Below, piece after piece: positions 8,251 through 15,166 of a stretch of DNA of 34,179 bases. The notes under the pieces are model-generated. The model saw nothing but the letters and a program-made list of their open reading frames with translations, was not told the DNA's origin and did not search any database. The stretch is from the NCBI RefSeq assembly GCF_009696275.1, contig NZ_VUMI01000060.1:1-34179 (forward strand), written 5' to 3'. Source of the stretch: Eisenbergiella porci (GTDB lineage: Bacteria; Bacillota; Clostridia; Lachnospirales; Lachnospiraceae). The position numbers and the translations under genes were made by a program. Within the stretch, counting starts at the first letter, position 1. Each line of letters starts with the position of its first letter.

Positions 8251-8898
8251 TTGAGGCTTTCCTCCCTAATCAAATTTCAATTTTGGAATGCAATAACTGT
8301 TCTCCTTCGTCTGGAATACACGATATATTCCGTGAGAGTCGTTACGTCCCACAGGACTACTATGAGAACTCCGTTGCCATATCGGATATTCAGCGTCATC
8401 TCCCTTGCCTTTCGAGGGCTTGGGATTTATCGCCCGCAGGGGGCATTTCGCATAGCTCGTTTGAGCATTCCGACTTAGGCAATCCCCAGTTAGCGTAATA
8501 AGTAGGCAAATGCGGATTGTCGGATACGCTTTCGTTTCGTTATTTCCAGTTCTCTGGCTTGTCACATGAATGGATTGATAACCCATCGCGCAAAGGCGAA
8601 ACGCAATGTTATTCATATCAGAGGTTGATGCCGCCGTATCTACGGTGGTTACATACACATTCCTCCGCCCGAACACAACGGGGACTTGAAACTCGCATTC
8701 AACATTCAGTAGTTCTATCCTCATATCCGCTTAACGTAGCAATTCAGTCGTGCTCTTGTGTATAGAGCAACTTATCGCTTTCCCGCCATGCTATGGTCCC
8801 GCATCAGCTTTCGCCTATCGGTTAGGCGGGTCGTTTCCACTGTTATCTGAGTGGGTAGTGCCTGATTCTACTTCTTACTACGCCCTATCTGGGCGCGC

Positions 8899-9591
8899 GC
8901 CTTTGGTGTTGGCGATCAGAGCGGTGACGAATTTCAGCACGTCGCTTTCCGTTTTGATGTAGGCCAGCGGATTGTAGTGCATGGATTTGGAGAAGTCGAT
9001 ACTATTGAACACCCGTACCTTATATTTCTCCCGTTGCAGGAACCGCCCGCATTGGTCGAGGGTGCCGCCCTTCGGGTCCACCACCACATAGGAGGAATGG
9101 GCTTGAAGGAGCTGCGGGGTCAGCCAGAACCTTGTCTTGCCCGAACCGGACGAGCCGATGACGCAGGCGTTCAGGTTGCGAGCGTTGGCGGGTATCTTGG
9201 GGCGGGTGTTCATGGTAAGGAACTCCGTCCCGGTCAGAATGACATTGTTCTGAAATTTGGGGTCTACAAACGGCTTTATATCCTCCTTTGTCCCCCAGCG
9301 GGCGGTGCCGTACTCCGCATCCCGCCGGAATTTCTTTGCCTGCTTGATTTTGGACTGTATCAGCAGATACACCCCAGCCGCACCAGCGAGGCCCACCAGC
9401 AGGTCAATGCCGCCCAGTCCCGGCCAGTAAGTTTCAAAGGCTTTAGGGAAAGTGTCGAGCATCCCCATGAGCTTTGTCCCGAAGTCTGCGCCGGGCGCGA
9501 TACGGTAGGCCGTCCCGATTTTGGAGAAAAACCAGAACACAAAGAGGTACGGCAGGTTGGGGAGCACATATTTTCTGATCTTGTCACTCAA
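8899..9591 (-). CDS. virD4: VirD4 coupling protein, 5' exon
   Basis: N-terminal 231 residues of the type IV coupling protein (TraG/PcfC family), the ATPase that brings the relaxosome to the mating channel. Hydrophobic helices lie near residues 9-27 and 62-79, then the NTPase domain with Walker A GSSGSGKT at 146-153 and the typical VVDPKGGT strand. The exon ends ...ALIANTKG at 8899, directly before the intron. Its ATG overlaps the stop of pcfB (ATGA), implying translational coupling of PcfB and VirD4. Unspliced message would add only GARPDRA before a stop. Confidence 0.92.
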
Positions 9592-10058
9592 CGTCCGTCC
9601 TTCACCGCCTCTCTGGTCCGCTGCTTCTCCTTCGGCTTTGTCCTGATCTGCTCCGCGAGCTTGCGGAGCTGGCCGAGGATAGAAGTTTTGTCCTGGTCTT
9701 TGTTCAGCACCTTTGTACTGTATTTCTGGAAGGCCGCCGTGATGGCGTCCGCCTGATTGGCTTTGAAGAACAGCAGGTAATGGCCTGGGCTCACTTTATG
9801 GAAAGCGTAGTCCACATGGAACTCCTTCGCTATCCGGTCAAAATCCTTCGGCGCACCCACATACTGCATGGCGTTTTTGCCGCCGTAGTGGTTCATCAGC
9901 TTCTTCACGCTCTGGCGGCCCTGCGGGGTCAGCGCCTTTCGGTGGTGCTTTTGCAGCGCCCGAACCACCTTGCCAAGAGCGGCGGCCAGCACTTTTCCCG
10001 TCAGCTTTGCCGTCTTGATCGAAAGGGCAACTGTTTTTTGGTTTACTTCTTCCTGCAT
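9588..10058 (-). CDS. pcfB: PcfB family protein (DUF3801)
   Basis: 156 residues of the PcfB/DUF3801 family, an accessory factor that works with the coupling protein and relaxase at the start of conjugative transfer. Features are a basic Lys-rich N-terminal half, the conserved GGKNAMQYVGAPKDF and DYAFHKVSPGHYLLFFKAN segments, and a charged C-terminal tail. ATG 10058 has GGAAAGGAGG 4-5 nt upstream. It overlaps virD4 by 4 bp, the standard pcfB-virD4 pair. Confidence 0.9.
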   Translation of the reverse strand: MQEEVNQKTVALSIKTAKLTGKVLAAALGKVVRALQKHHRKALTPQGRQSVKKLMNHYGGKNAMQYVGAPKDFDRIAKEFHVDYAFHKVSPGHYLLFFKANQADAITAAFQKYSTKVLNKDQDKTSILGQLRKLAEQIRTKPKEKQRTREAVKDGR

Positions 10059-10125
10059 AAAACCTCCTTTCCGTCAGGGCTCCCGGTAGACGGGAGGCCC
10101 CCGTACACTCCGGGGAGGCAGAAAA

Positions 10126-10148
10126 CCTCGGGCCAATGTGGCCCGAGG
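10126..10148 (-). repeat. Intergenic stem-loop, copy 5 (perfect)
   Basis: Perfect 10-bp arms CCTCGGGCCA and TGGCCCGAGG with loop ATG. It lies 1 nt after the TAA stop of the next upstream gene. The distal arm bases co-vary with copies 1-4 (CC/GG in place of CT/AG), which argues that the stem itself is selected. Confidence 0.9.
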
Positions 10149-10149
10149 C

Positions 10150-11187
10150 TTACCGCTCGGCATCCCTACCGGACGGAGCTTTCTTTTCCGGCTCCGTCTG
10201 GACTTTTTCGCCCTGTTCCCGCATGGTCTGCAAGATAGAGGGCTTCTTTTGAAGCTGGGAGGGCTTTTCGCCGGACACCGGCTTGATACATTCCAGACGG
10301 TCAGCCGCCCGGATGGCGTTGTCCGTGAGCTGCCGCTGCCATGCGCCCACGCTGGGAGCCCAGCGAAAGCCGTTGCTTTTCAGCTCGGCCCGGGTGTCCG
10401 CGTCAGGCTTTCCGTCAAAGAACACCTGCAAGCGGTTGTCCTCCCGGTTCATTTCCACACGGCCCCCGTCAAACTCCCAGCCGGAAAACTCCCGCTGCGC
10501 CTGTTTGGAAAGCTGTTCGATACGGGCTTTTACCCGGCGGATCTCCGCGTTGTTGTTGGTAAGCTGGTAGCTTTCAAAGGGCCTCGGGTCGCTCCGCCAG
10601 CTTGACGCCATGCTGGCTTTCAGTTTTTCAATCTGGTCAGGCGACAGCAGCGCACAGCCGTCCAGCTTGCCATGCTTGCGGTAGTAAGCGTTGACCTCCT
10701 TCATAATGAGCTGGGAGCGTTCCAGCCCGTCCAGCTTTTTCTGGAGCTTTTCAACGGCCGCCGGGTCATCGGCGCTGATACCGCCCATGCCGGTGCTGCG
10801 TATCTTATCCAGCAGCCCTTGAATATGCCGCCATTCCTCCATGTTGCTGTCCCGCGCCCGGTTCTGTTTTTCCTTTTTTCCAACCGGGAAATTGGAAGGC
10901 CCGGCGATCAACACAGAGGGAACCCTCGCGTCAATGGCAAAGCCCTGGTTCATGTTTTCGGCCAGCTTGCGGGCGTAGGTATCTAACAGATGGTCGATCT
11001 TCTCATGGTACATGGGGTCCACCCGGGATTTTTGCTGTTCGGCTATGGCTGCGGCCTTGTCTACCATTGCCCGGTATTCCGCCGTTGCGCTCCCTTCCTT
11101 ATAGTCGGAAAAGCTGTTCATTTCCTTTGCCCGGCGGGCGGCCCCTTCATTGATGGGGTAATAGTTGATGGTATGCACCTCCTTCAT
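10150..11187 (-). CDS. Conserved conjugative-element protein of unknown function
   Basis: About 345 residues, soluble and highly charged. The N-terminus reads INYYPINEGAARRAKEMNSF. A long helical middle carries several Glu/Lys-rich stretches. A C-terminal module, about residues 255-305, contains GWEFDGGRVEMNREDNRLQV and FFDGKPDADTRAELKSNGFR, a pattern common in large element-borne proteins, often beside primase or antirestriction genes. The start is unclear: ATG 11187 has no Shine-Dalgarno of its own, and AAGGAGG lies just downstream of it, well spaced only from an ATC (Ile) codon. An ATG at 11199 lies inside the stem-loop. I do not recognise a function. Confidence 0.75.
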   Translation of the reverse strand: MKEVHTINYYPINEGAARRAKEMNSFSDYKEGSATAEYRAMVDKAAAIAEQQKSRVDPMYHEKIDHLLDTYARKLAENMNQGFAIDARVPSVLIAGPSNFPVGKKEKQNRARDSNMEEWRHIQGLLDKIRSTGMGGISADDPAAVEKLQKKLDGLERSQLIMKEVNAYYRKHGKLDGCALLSPDQIEKLKASMASSWRSDPRPFESYQLTNNNAEIRRVKARIEQLSKQAQREFSGWEFDGGRVEMNREDNRLQVFFDGKPDADTRAELKSNGFRWAPSVGAWQRQLTDNAIRAADRLECIKPVSGEKPSQLQKKPSILQTMREQGEKVQTEPEKKAPSGRDAER

Positions 11188-11212
11188 GCTTCGGGCCATG
11201 TTGGCCCGAAGT
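11188..11212 (-). repeat. Intergenic stem-loop, copy 6
   Basis: GCTTCGGGCCA and TGGCCCGAAGT around TGT. It lies 1 nt after the TAA of ardA and overlaps the possible upstream start codons of the next gene. Confidence 0.9.
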
Positions 11213-11213
11213 C

Positions 11214-11927
11214 TTACCGTTCCTCATGGGAAGGCCCCGCCTTGTCCTTTTGCGGAGCGGGCGGGGCCTCTTGAAACCGTTTGAGCGCGCCGAGAATGGA
11301 ATGGGCGGGCTCGGCCTTTTCGGGATAGGCAAATACCCGGTGTTCCGGCGGTATGTCCTGCGTTCCGTGGTAATGCTCTTTGAAGCCAACCGGGTCCGCA
11401 GCCACATATCCACCGGGAGCGAATACGCCGCCCTCGTTGATACGCATATCCCGCCCGTATGCCTCATAATCGAAGTAGCCTTGAATGCGCTCCGGTATGT
11501 CGATGGTCCCCAGCTCGTCGGCGTACAGATGGCCCAGCCCTTCATCATCGGAAATATCCGGGTAAAAGCGGTAGAGGTCAAGGTTCTGCGTCAGGTTGAT
11601 TAGGTCCTTCACGCTGCCCGTGTGTTTTCCCAAGACAAGAGCAGCCTCAAAGGTTTCCAATCCGCCCTTGTCCCGTACTTCCAGCAGGGCATGGCCCAGC
11701 TCGTTCAGCTCGTCGATGTTCTCGTACTCGTCCAGATAGTCGTACAGTCCCAGCACATCGCTGTCAAAGCTGGTAATAAACACTTCGCTGTACCGCTTTC
11801 CGTCTATCCCGATTTTGGCAAGGGCGGCCTGTACCTCCTGTGTGGTCGTGGGAAAATGCACCGTCGTTCCCACTTCAATCCCCATCATGGGGTACAGGGC
11901 CGTGTTGGTTATATAGGCTTCAAACAT
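11214..11927 (-). CDS. ardA: Antirestriction protein ArdA
   Basis: About 237 residues. It begins MFEAYITNTALYPMM and is very acidic with DNA-mimic character (YDYLDEYENIDELNELGHAL; FYPDISDDEGLGHLYADELG; GYFDYEAYGRDMRI). ArdA proteins imitate DNA and block type I restriction enzymes, protecting the incoming element after transfer. The ATG at 11927 has AAAGGAGG 9 nt upstream, placed in the last codons of the methyltransferase gene; a longer frame from 12014 overlaps that gene and has no ribosome site. The last 30 residues (PPAPQKDKAGPSHEER) look disordered. Confidence 0.9.
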   Translation of the reverse strand: MFEAYITNTALYPMMGIEVGTTVHFPTTTQEVQAALAKIGIDGKRYSEVFITSFDSDVLGLYDYLDEYENIDELNELGHALLEVRDKGGLETFEAALVLGKHTGSVKDLINLTQNLDLYRFYPDISDDEGLGHLYADELGTIDIPERIQGYFDYEAYGRDMRINEGGVFAPGGYVAADPVGFKEHYHGTQDIPPEHRVFAYPEKAEPAHSILGALKRFQEAPPAPQKDKAGPSHEER

Positions 11928-11931
11928 GGGC

Positions 11932-13017
11932 TCAATCCTCCTTTCCGGCCCTGTCTGCCAGCACTTCATAAATCCCGGCCATGATGTAATCGGCGCAAGG
12001 GAGAGCAATCGCATTTCCCAGCGCCTTGTAGCGTTGCAGAGGCCGGATTTCCTCGCCGTCCACCCCGTACTTTGTCCAGCCCTCCGGCAGCCCCATCAGC
12101 CGCTCACTTTCCGTTTCCGTCAAGAAGCGGATACAGCCGCCGTCCGGGTCGCCCTCGTACCAAAAGGCGAAGGGCGTCACATCGCTGGCTAAAAGAGTGG
12201 GAAAAGGGTCAGTTGGTAATCCGAAGCTGTTTCGGAAGGCGGTTTCTTCCTGCCTTTTTGCCGCTCCCCGCATACGGAAGCATTGAAAGGGGTGGATGAC
12301 TGGTATTTGCCGCCCTGTTTCGAAAGAAGATGTTCGATCTCCTTCGGCGGCGGTCCGCCCGCCCTCTCGGCAAGGCGGAGGAAGTGGGAGCATTGGACGG
12401 GGCTTAAATAGTATGTCGGCGGCACGTCTGCCTCTAAAATCCGCCACGATGAAAATTCGCTGCCTTCGCGCCAGCCTTCGGGAGCCTGCCCAATACTGGG
12501 CGTCCATGAGACGCCAGCACACATCAGGCGTTCCCCCTCGCACCATTCCGGCGTTTCCCCATCTTCCAGAAGGAGGCATTGGAACTTCGGTGTCCGAGAA
12601 GGCGGATAGGACGGCTCTAAAATCCATCCGGTCATTTGTAGAAAACGCTCCCATGACGTTTTCCCAAACAGCGATAGCTGGATATAGGTTATCAGTGGCA
12701 TCCCTCATTTCCTGTATGATACGAAACGCCTGATAAAACAGGCTGGATTTTGCCCCGGCAAGGCCGGAGCGGTTGCCGATCAGAGAAAGGTTCTGACAGG
12801 GAGAGCCGAAGGTTATCACATGGACAGGCGGGATTTTCCCGCCGTCCACCTTCGTAATGTCCCCCAGGTGCGCCATATCGGGAAAGTGCCTTTTGGTTAT
12901 GGAGATCGGCGCTTTTTCAATCTCGCTGGCCCACACCGGACGGATACCGCAGCGGGAGGCCGCCAGAGGGAAAACGCCTATCCCGTCAAAAAGGCTCCCC
13001 AGCTTAATGTCCGGCAT
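11932..13017 (-). CDS. dcm: DNA (cytosine-5) methyltransferase
   Basis: 361 residues with the C5-methyltransferase motifs in order: motif I LFDGIGVFPLA (9-19), motif IV GSPCQNLS with catalytic Cys74, motif VI VWENVMGAF (about 117-125), motif VIII RQRIFIVAD, and motif X KALGNAIALP near the C-terminus. It transfers a methyl group from S-adenosylmethionine to cytosine. No restriction enzyme is adjacent. Its stop lies 4 nt before ardA, whose ribosome site it contains, so self-protection by methylation and by antirestriction are produced together. The region between motifs VIII and IX (target recognition) is short. Confidence 0.93.
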   Translation of the reverse strand: MPDIKLGSLFDGIGVFPLAASRCGIRPVWASEIEKAPISITKRHFPDMAHLGDITKVDGGKIPPVHVITFGSPCQNLSLIGNRSGLAGAKSSLFYQAFRIIQEMRDATDNLYPAIAVWENVMGAFSTNDRMDFRAVLSAFSDTEVPMPPSGRWGNAGMVRGGTPDVCWRLMDAQYWAGSRRLARRQRIFIVADFRGRRAADILFKPRPMLPLPPPCREGGRTAAEGDRTSSFETGRQIPVIHPFQCFRMRGAAKRQEETAFRNSFGLPTDPFPTLLASDVTPFAFWYEGDPDGGCIRFLTETESERLMGLPEGWTKYGVDGEEIRPLQRYKALGNAIALPCADYIMAGIYEVLADRAGKED

Positions 13018-13360
13018 GGCCCGGGCCGCCGTGTCCCTTCACGGCAAGAACCCCGTCCAGCGTAGTAGCTGCGATACCCAGCCGCCCGGCAACCGCAATA
13101 TCGTTTTTTACATCCTCGTCCACCGCGCCGCCGCAGACGATCAGGGTATGGGAGCGCCGCAGCATATCCCGGCGCATATCAATCCCGGCCTTATGTTCCT
13201 CGGGAACGCTGTCATTCAAGAACAGCGGAAGATACAAAAGCGGGCAGATGGGGGAAAAGCCCGCCTCATAGGCAAGACGGCAGTAGTGGGCCGCCAGTTC
13301 CATATCAATATCCGGTTCACCGCTCCATGCGGCGGTCAGATAGGCCAAAGGTCGTTTCAT
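13004..13360 (-). CDS. DUF4406/DUF7768-like small protein
   Basis: 118 residues beginning MKRPLAYLTAAWSGEPDIDM. The pattern (N-terminal strand YLTAAWSG, helix with HYCRLAYEAGFSPICPLLYL, then RRDMLRRSHTLIVCGG) resembles the nucleoside 2-deoxyribosyltransferase-like fold of DUF4406/DUF7768 proteins, common on phages and conjugative elements. Substrate and activity are unknown. ATG 13360 has GGAGG 8 nt upstream; an in-frame ATG at 13411 lacks a site. The end overlaps the methyltransferase start by 14 bp, so the two are probably co-translated. Confidence 0.75.
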   Translation of the reverse strand: MKRPLAYLTAAWSGEPDIDMELAAHYCRLAYEAGFSPICPLLYLPLFLNDSVPEEHKAGIDMRRDMLRRSHTLIVCGGAVDEDVKNDIAVAGRLGIAATTLDGVLAVKGHGGPGHAGH

Positions 13361-13419
13361 TGGTTCAACCTCCATTTCTTTCTGATTTGTGGAAAGCAAG
13401 GTTTCGCCCAACCCCTCCG

Positions 13420-13439
13420 CCCCTTCCCCCGGGAAGGGG
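13420..13439. repeat. GC-rich hairpin
   Basis: Arms CCCCTTCCC and GGGAAGGGG, separated by two bases. It stands just outside the long palindrome on the side of the DUF4406-like gene. Confidence 0.7.
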
Positions 13440-13443
13440 AACG

Positions 13444-13609
13444 GCTCTGGAGAATTTATATCCCCGTCGCTTGTCCGGGAAAAAGCATAACCGGGAGAAA
13501 TCCGTCAAGGGTGCCTCTGGCACCGCCTGCGGCGGCGTTGCCCTTGACTGATTTTCCCGGCTATGCTACGGAATAACTGGCGACGGGGAATAATTTATAT
13601 CTCCAGAGC
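13444..13609. repeat. Long imperfect palindrome downstream of parB
   Basis: Outer arms GCTCTGGAG...CCCCGTCGC and GCGACGGGG...CTCCAGAGC pair over about 27 bp with small bulges. Middle arms AGCATAACCGGGAGAAATC and GATTTTCCCGGCTATGCT pair next, extended by GTCAAGGG/CCCTTGAC. The tip holds a GGTGCC/GGCACC hairpin. No convincing gene lies in this 256-bp stretch between parB and the DUF4406-like gene. It could be a structured RNA, a transfer or single-strand origin, or a small inserted inverted-repeat element; the sequence does not decide. Confidence 0.8.
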
Positions 13610-13617
13610 TTCGGGGC

Positions 13618-13634
13618 GCGGGGCAGCGCCCCGC
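13618..13634. repeat. GC-rich hairpin next to parB
   Basis: Arms GCGGGGC and GCCCCGC around AGC, between the long palindrome and stem-loop copy 7. With no T-tract it is not a normal terminator. Confidence 0.65.
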
Positions 13635-13638
13635 AATC

Positions 13639-13661
13639 CTCGGGCCATCTTGACCCGAAGT
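13639..13661 (-). repeat. Intergenic stem-loop, copy 7 (imperfect)
   Basis: CTCGGGCCA and TGACCCGAAG around TCT, 6 nt after the parB stop. One mismatch against the consensus. Confidence 0.75.
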
Positions 13662-13667
13662 TTCGGC

Positions 13668-15041
13668 TTACTTTTCCGGCTCGGTTTTCTTCTCCGGCTT
13701 TTCGTGTTCTTTCTGCTGGCCCTTCCAGTCGTCCAGCAGCTTGATGATCTGGTCTTTCATTTCCCTCGGCGTGGTTTCCTTGCCGAAGTATTTGCTCAGT
13801 TCCGCACCCGTCAGAATCACTTTGTCTACCTCCTTTTTGTCCTCCATCATAATGCCGTCGATCACATCCCCGTTGAGCAGCTTCTTTTCGTCCAGCTCCC
13901 GCATACGCTTCGCCTGCGCCTGCGAAGGCGAGGACTGCTGGCTGTCGATGGCGACGGCGATATAGTTCTGGTTCTTCTTGCCGATGTAGGAAAGTTCCAC
14001 CGCCGTAGTGAAGCCCAGCTTTTTCTCGTCCATCAGCTTCATCAGGTCGGGGACCAGCTCATTCAGCCGGATATACCGCTGCACCTGCTTGACGGCCATC
14101 TTGTTCCGCTCGGCCACGATCTCGTTGGAGCGTTTGCCTGCGTCCTTCGGGTCAATCTGGCCCGAAGTTCGGGAGCCCTGGTGCTTGATGGCCTCAAGCT
14201 GCATTTTCAGAGCTTTGGCCCGCTCGCTGGGGAGGATTTCTTCACGCTGGTTCAGATTGTCCTCCACCATCTGCGTGATGGCTTCATCGTCCGTCAGGTT
14301 GCGGACGATACAGGGCATATCCGCATATCCGGCAAGCTCGCTGGCCTTCTGGCGGCGGTGGCCGGACACGATCTCATAGCCGCCATCCTCACGGGGACGG
14401 ACGATAGCGGGCTGGGTAACGCCCTTGTCCTTGACGCTGGACACCATAGCCCGCATTTCTTCATCGTCCCGGACCTCAAAGGGATGGTTTTTGAAGGCGT
14501 GGAGCTCGTTCAGCTTGATATATACGATCTGTTCCTCGCCACGGCGGGGAGCCTCCTTCGGCCTCTCGGGTTCCTTCGGAGCGGGAGCGGCCTGCACCGT
14601 GGGAGCCGCTTTTTTCTCCGGTTTCTCTTTGGGGGCCTTTTCCTGCTTTTTCTGTGCGGGGGCTTTGGGCTTCGGAGCGGCGGCCTTGTCCTTATCCTCT
14701 TTCGGAGGACGGCCCCGGCGCTTCGGCTGCTCGGGCTCTTTGGGCTTTTCCTGTTTTCCTTCGGCCTTTTTCGGAGCCTCCGGCTGCTTTTCCGGTTTCT
14801 CCGTTTTTGCCGGGGCAGGCTTTTCCCCGCCGGAAGCTGCCGCCCGTTCCTCGGCTTTCTTTCCTTTCATAATTTCAGCGAAGTCATAGACGGACACCTG
14901 CGGGCTCTTTGCCTGCTGTTCCGTCTTTTTTTCGGCCTCCGGGGAAGTAGGCGTTTTCTCCGGCTCGGGCGGAGTTTCCTTGCCCGGCCCGGTATCCGTT
15001 ACCGGCTGCTCCGGCATTTTCGTGGTTTTATCATCTGCCAT
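13668..15041 (-). CDS. parB: ParB/RepB/Spo0J-like DNA-binding protein
   Basis: About 457 residues. The first ~165 are a Pro/Lys/Glu-rich disordered arm with an AT-hook-like KRRGRPPK. The ParB nuclease/CTPase-type domain then follows: IVYIKLNELHAFKNHPFEVR, GVTQPAIVRP, the GHRR box EIVSGHRRQKASELAG, and MVEDNLNQREEILPSERAKA. The C-terminal KorB/HTH-like part contains NKMAVKQVQRYIRLNELVPD. Such proteins bind centromere-like sites and aid maintenance or regulate the element. Two ATGs lie at 15047 and 15041; AGGAGG is 3 and 9 nt away respectively, so 15041 is preferred. No parA is adjacent within the window. Confidence 0.9.
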   Translation of the reverse strand: MADDKTTKMPEQPVTDTGPGKETPPEPEKTPTSPEAEKKTEQQAKSPQVSVYDFAEIMKGKKAEERAAASGGEKPAPAKTEKPEKQPEAPKKAEGKQEKPKEPEQPKRRGRPPKEDKDKAAAPKPKAPAQKKQEKAPKEKPEKKAAPTVQAAPAPKEPERPKEAPRRGEEQIVYIKLNELHAFKNHPFEVRDDEEMRAMVSSVKDKGVTQPAIVRPREDGGYEIVSGHRRQKASELAGYADMPCIVRNLTDDEAITQMVEDNLNQREEILPSERAKALKMQLEAIKHQGSRTSGQIDPKDAGKRSNEIVAERNKMAVKQVQRYIRLNELVPDLMKLMDEKKLGFTTAVELSYIGKKNQNYIAVAIDSQQSSPSQAQAKRMRELDEKKLLNGDVIDGIMMEDKKEVDKVILTGAELSKYFGKETTPREMKDQIIKLLDDWKGQQKEHEKPEKKTEPEK

Positions 15042-15068
15042 AAGCATTTACCTCCTGTTTTTGGGCGT

Positions 15069-15101
15069 AAAAAAAGGGGCTCAACTTTTCAGTCAAGCCC
15101 C
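15069..15101 (-). terminator. Terminator/attenuator in the parB leader, proximal
   Basis: On the minus strand GGGGCTTGACT, GAAA loop, AGTTGAGCCCC, then seven T: an 11-bp stem (two G-T pairs) with U-tract. It ends about 28 nt before the parB start, with no promoter in between, so it must be read through for expression. Confidence 0.8.
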
Positions 15102-15132
15102 GCGGGAAGTTCCTCCTTTCTCCGCCAAGATA

Positions 15133-15166
15133 CAAAAATACCGCCCGTAGTCTCGTTTGGGCGGTA
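15133..15166 (-). terminator. Terminator/attenuator in the parB leader, distal
   Basis: On the minus strand TACCGCCC, a 12-nt loop, GGGCGGTA, then TTTTTG. A perfect 8-bp stem with a short U-tract, upstream of the proximal terminator. Confidence 0.7.

Larger units (their letters stand above)
6338..8898 (-). mobile_element. Complete group II intron (Ll.LtrB-like, mitochondrial-like class)
   Basis: A 2561-nt retroelement. Its 5' end GCGCGCCCAGATAGGG matches the Ll.LtrB start as I recall it, except U2 is C. Domain V is a 34-nt hairpin at 6399-6432 with arms GAGCCGGATAC and GTCCGGTTC. The 3' end TTCCTACTCTAC at 6338 resembles the Ll.LtrB end and terminates in AC as required. Exon-intron pairing supports the 5' boundary: the last seven exon bases CAAAGGC are complementary to GCCTTTG in the intron (plus-strand 8591-8597), a good IBS1-EBS1 pair. 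Domain IV carries the reverse transcriptase. Splicing would restore virD4 in frame (NTKG-DGKEG). Confidence 0.93.

Noticed and set aside
12189-12701. A 170-codon minus-strand frame inside the methyltransferase gene
   Set aside because: The methyltransferase frame carries all its catalytic motifs through this stretch; the alternative frame has no ribosome site or known domain.
2627-13661. The recurrent stem-loops as ordinary rho-independent terminators
   Set aside because: They lack T-tracts and lie between closely spaced co-directional genes with ribosome sites directly after them.
2627-13661. The recurrent stem-loops as a CRISPR array
   Set aside because: The copies are spaced by whole genes, are palindromic and have no regular spacers.
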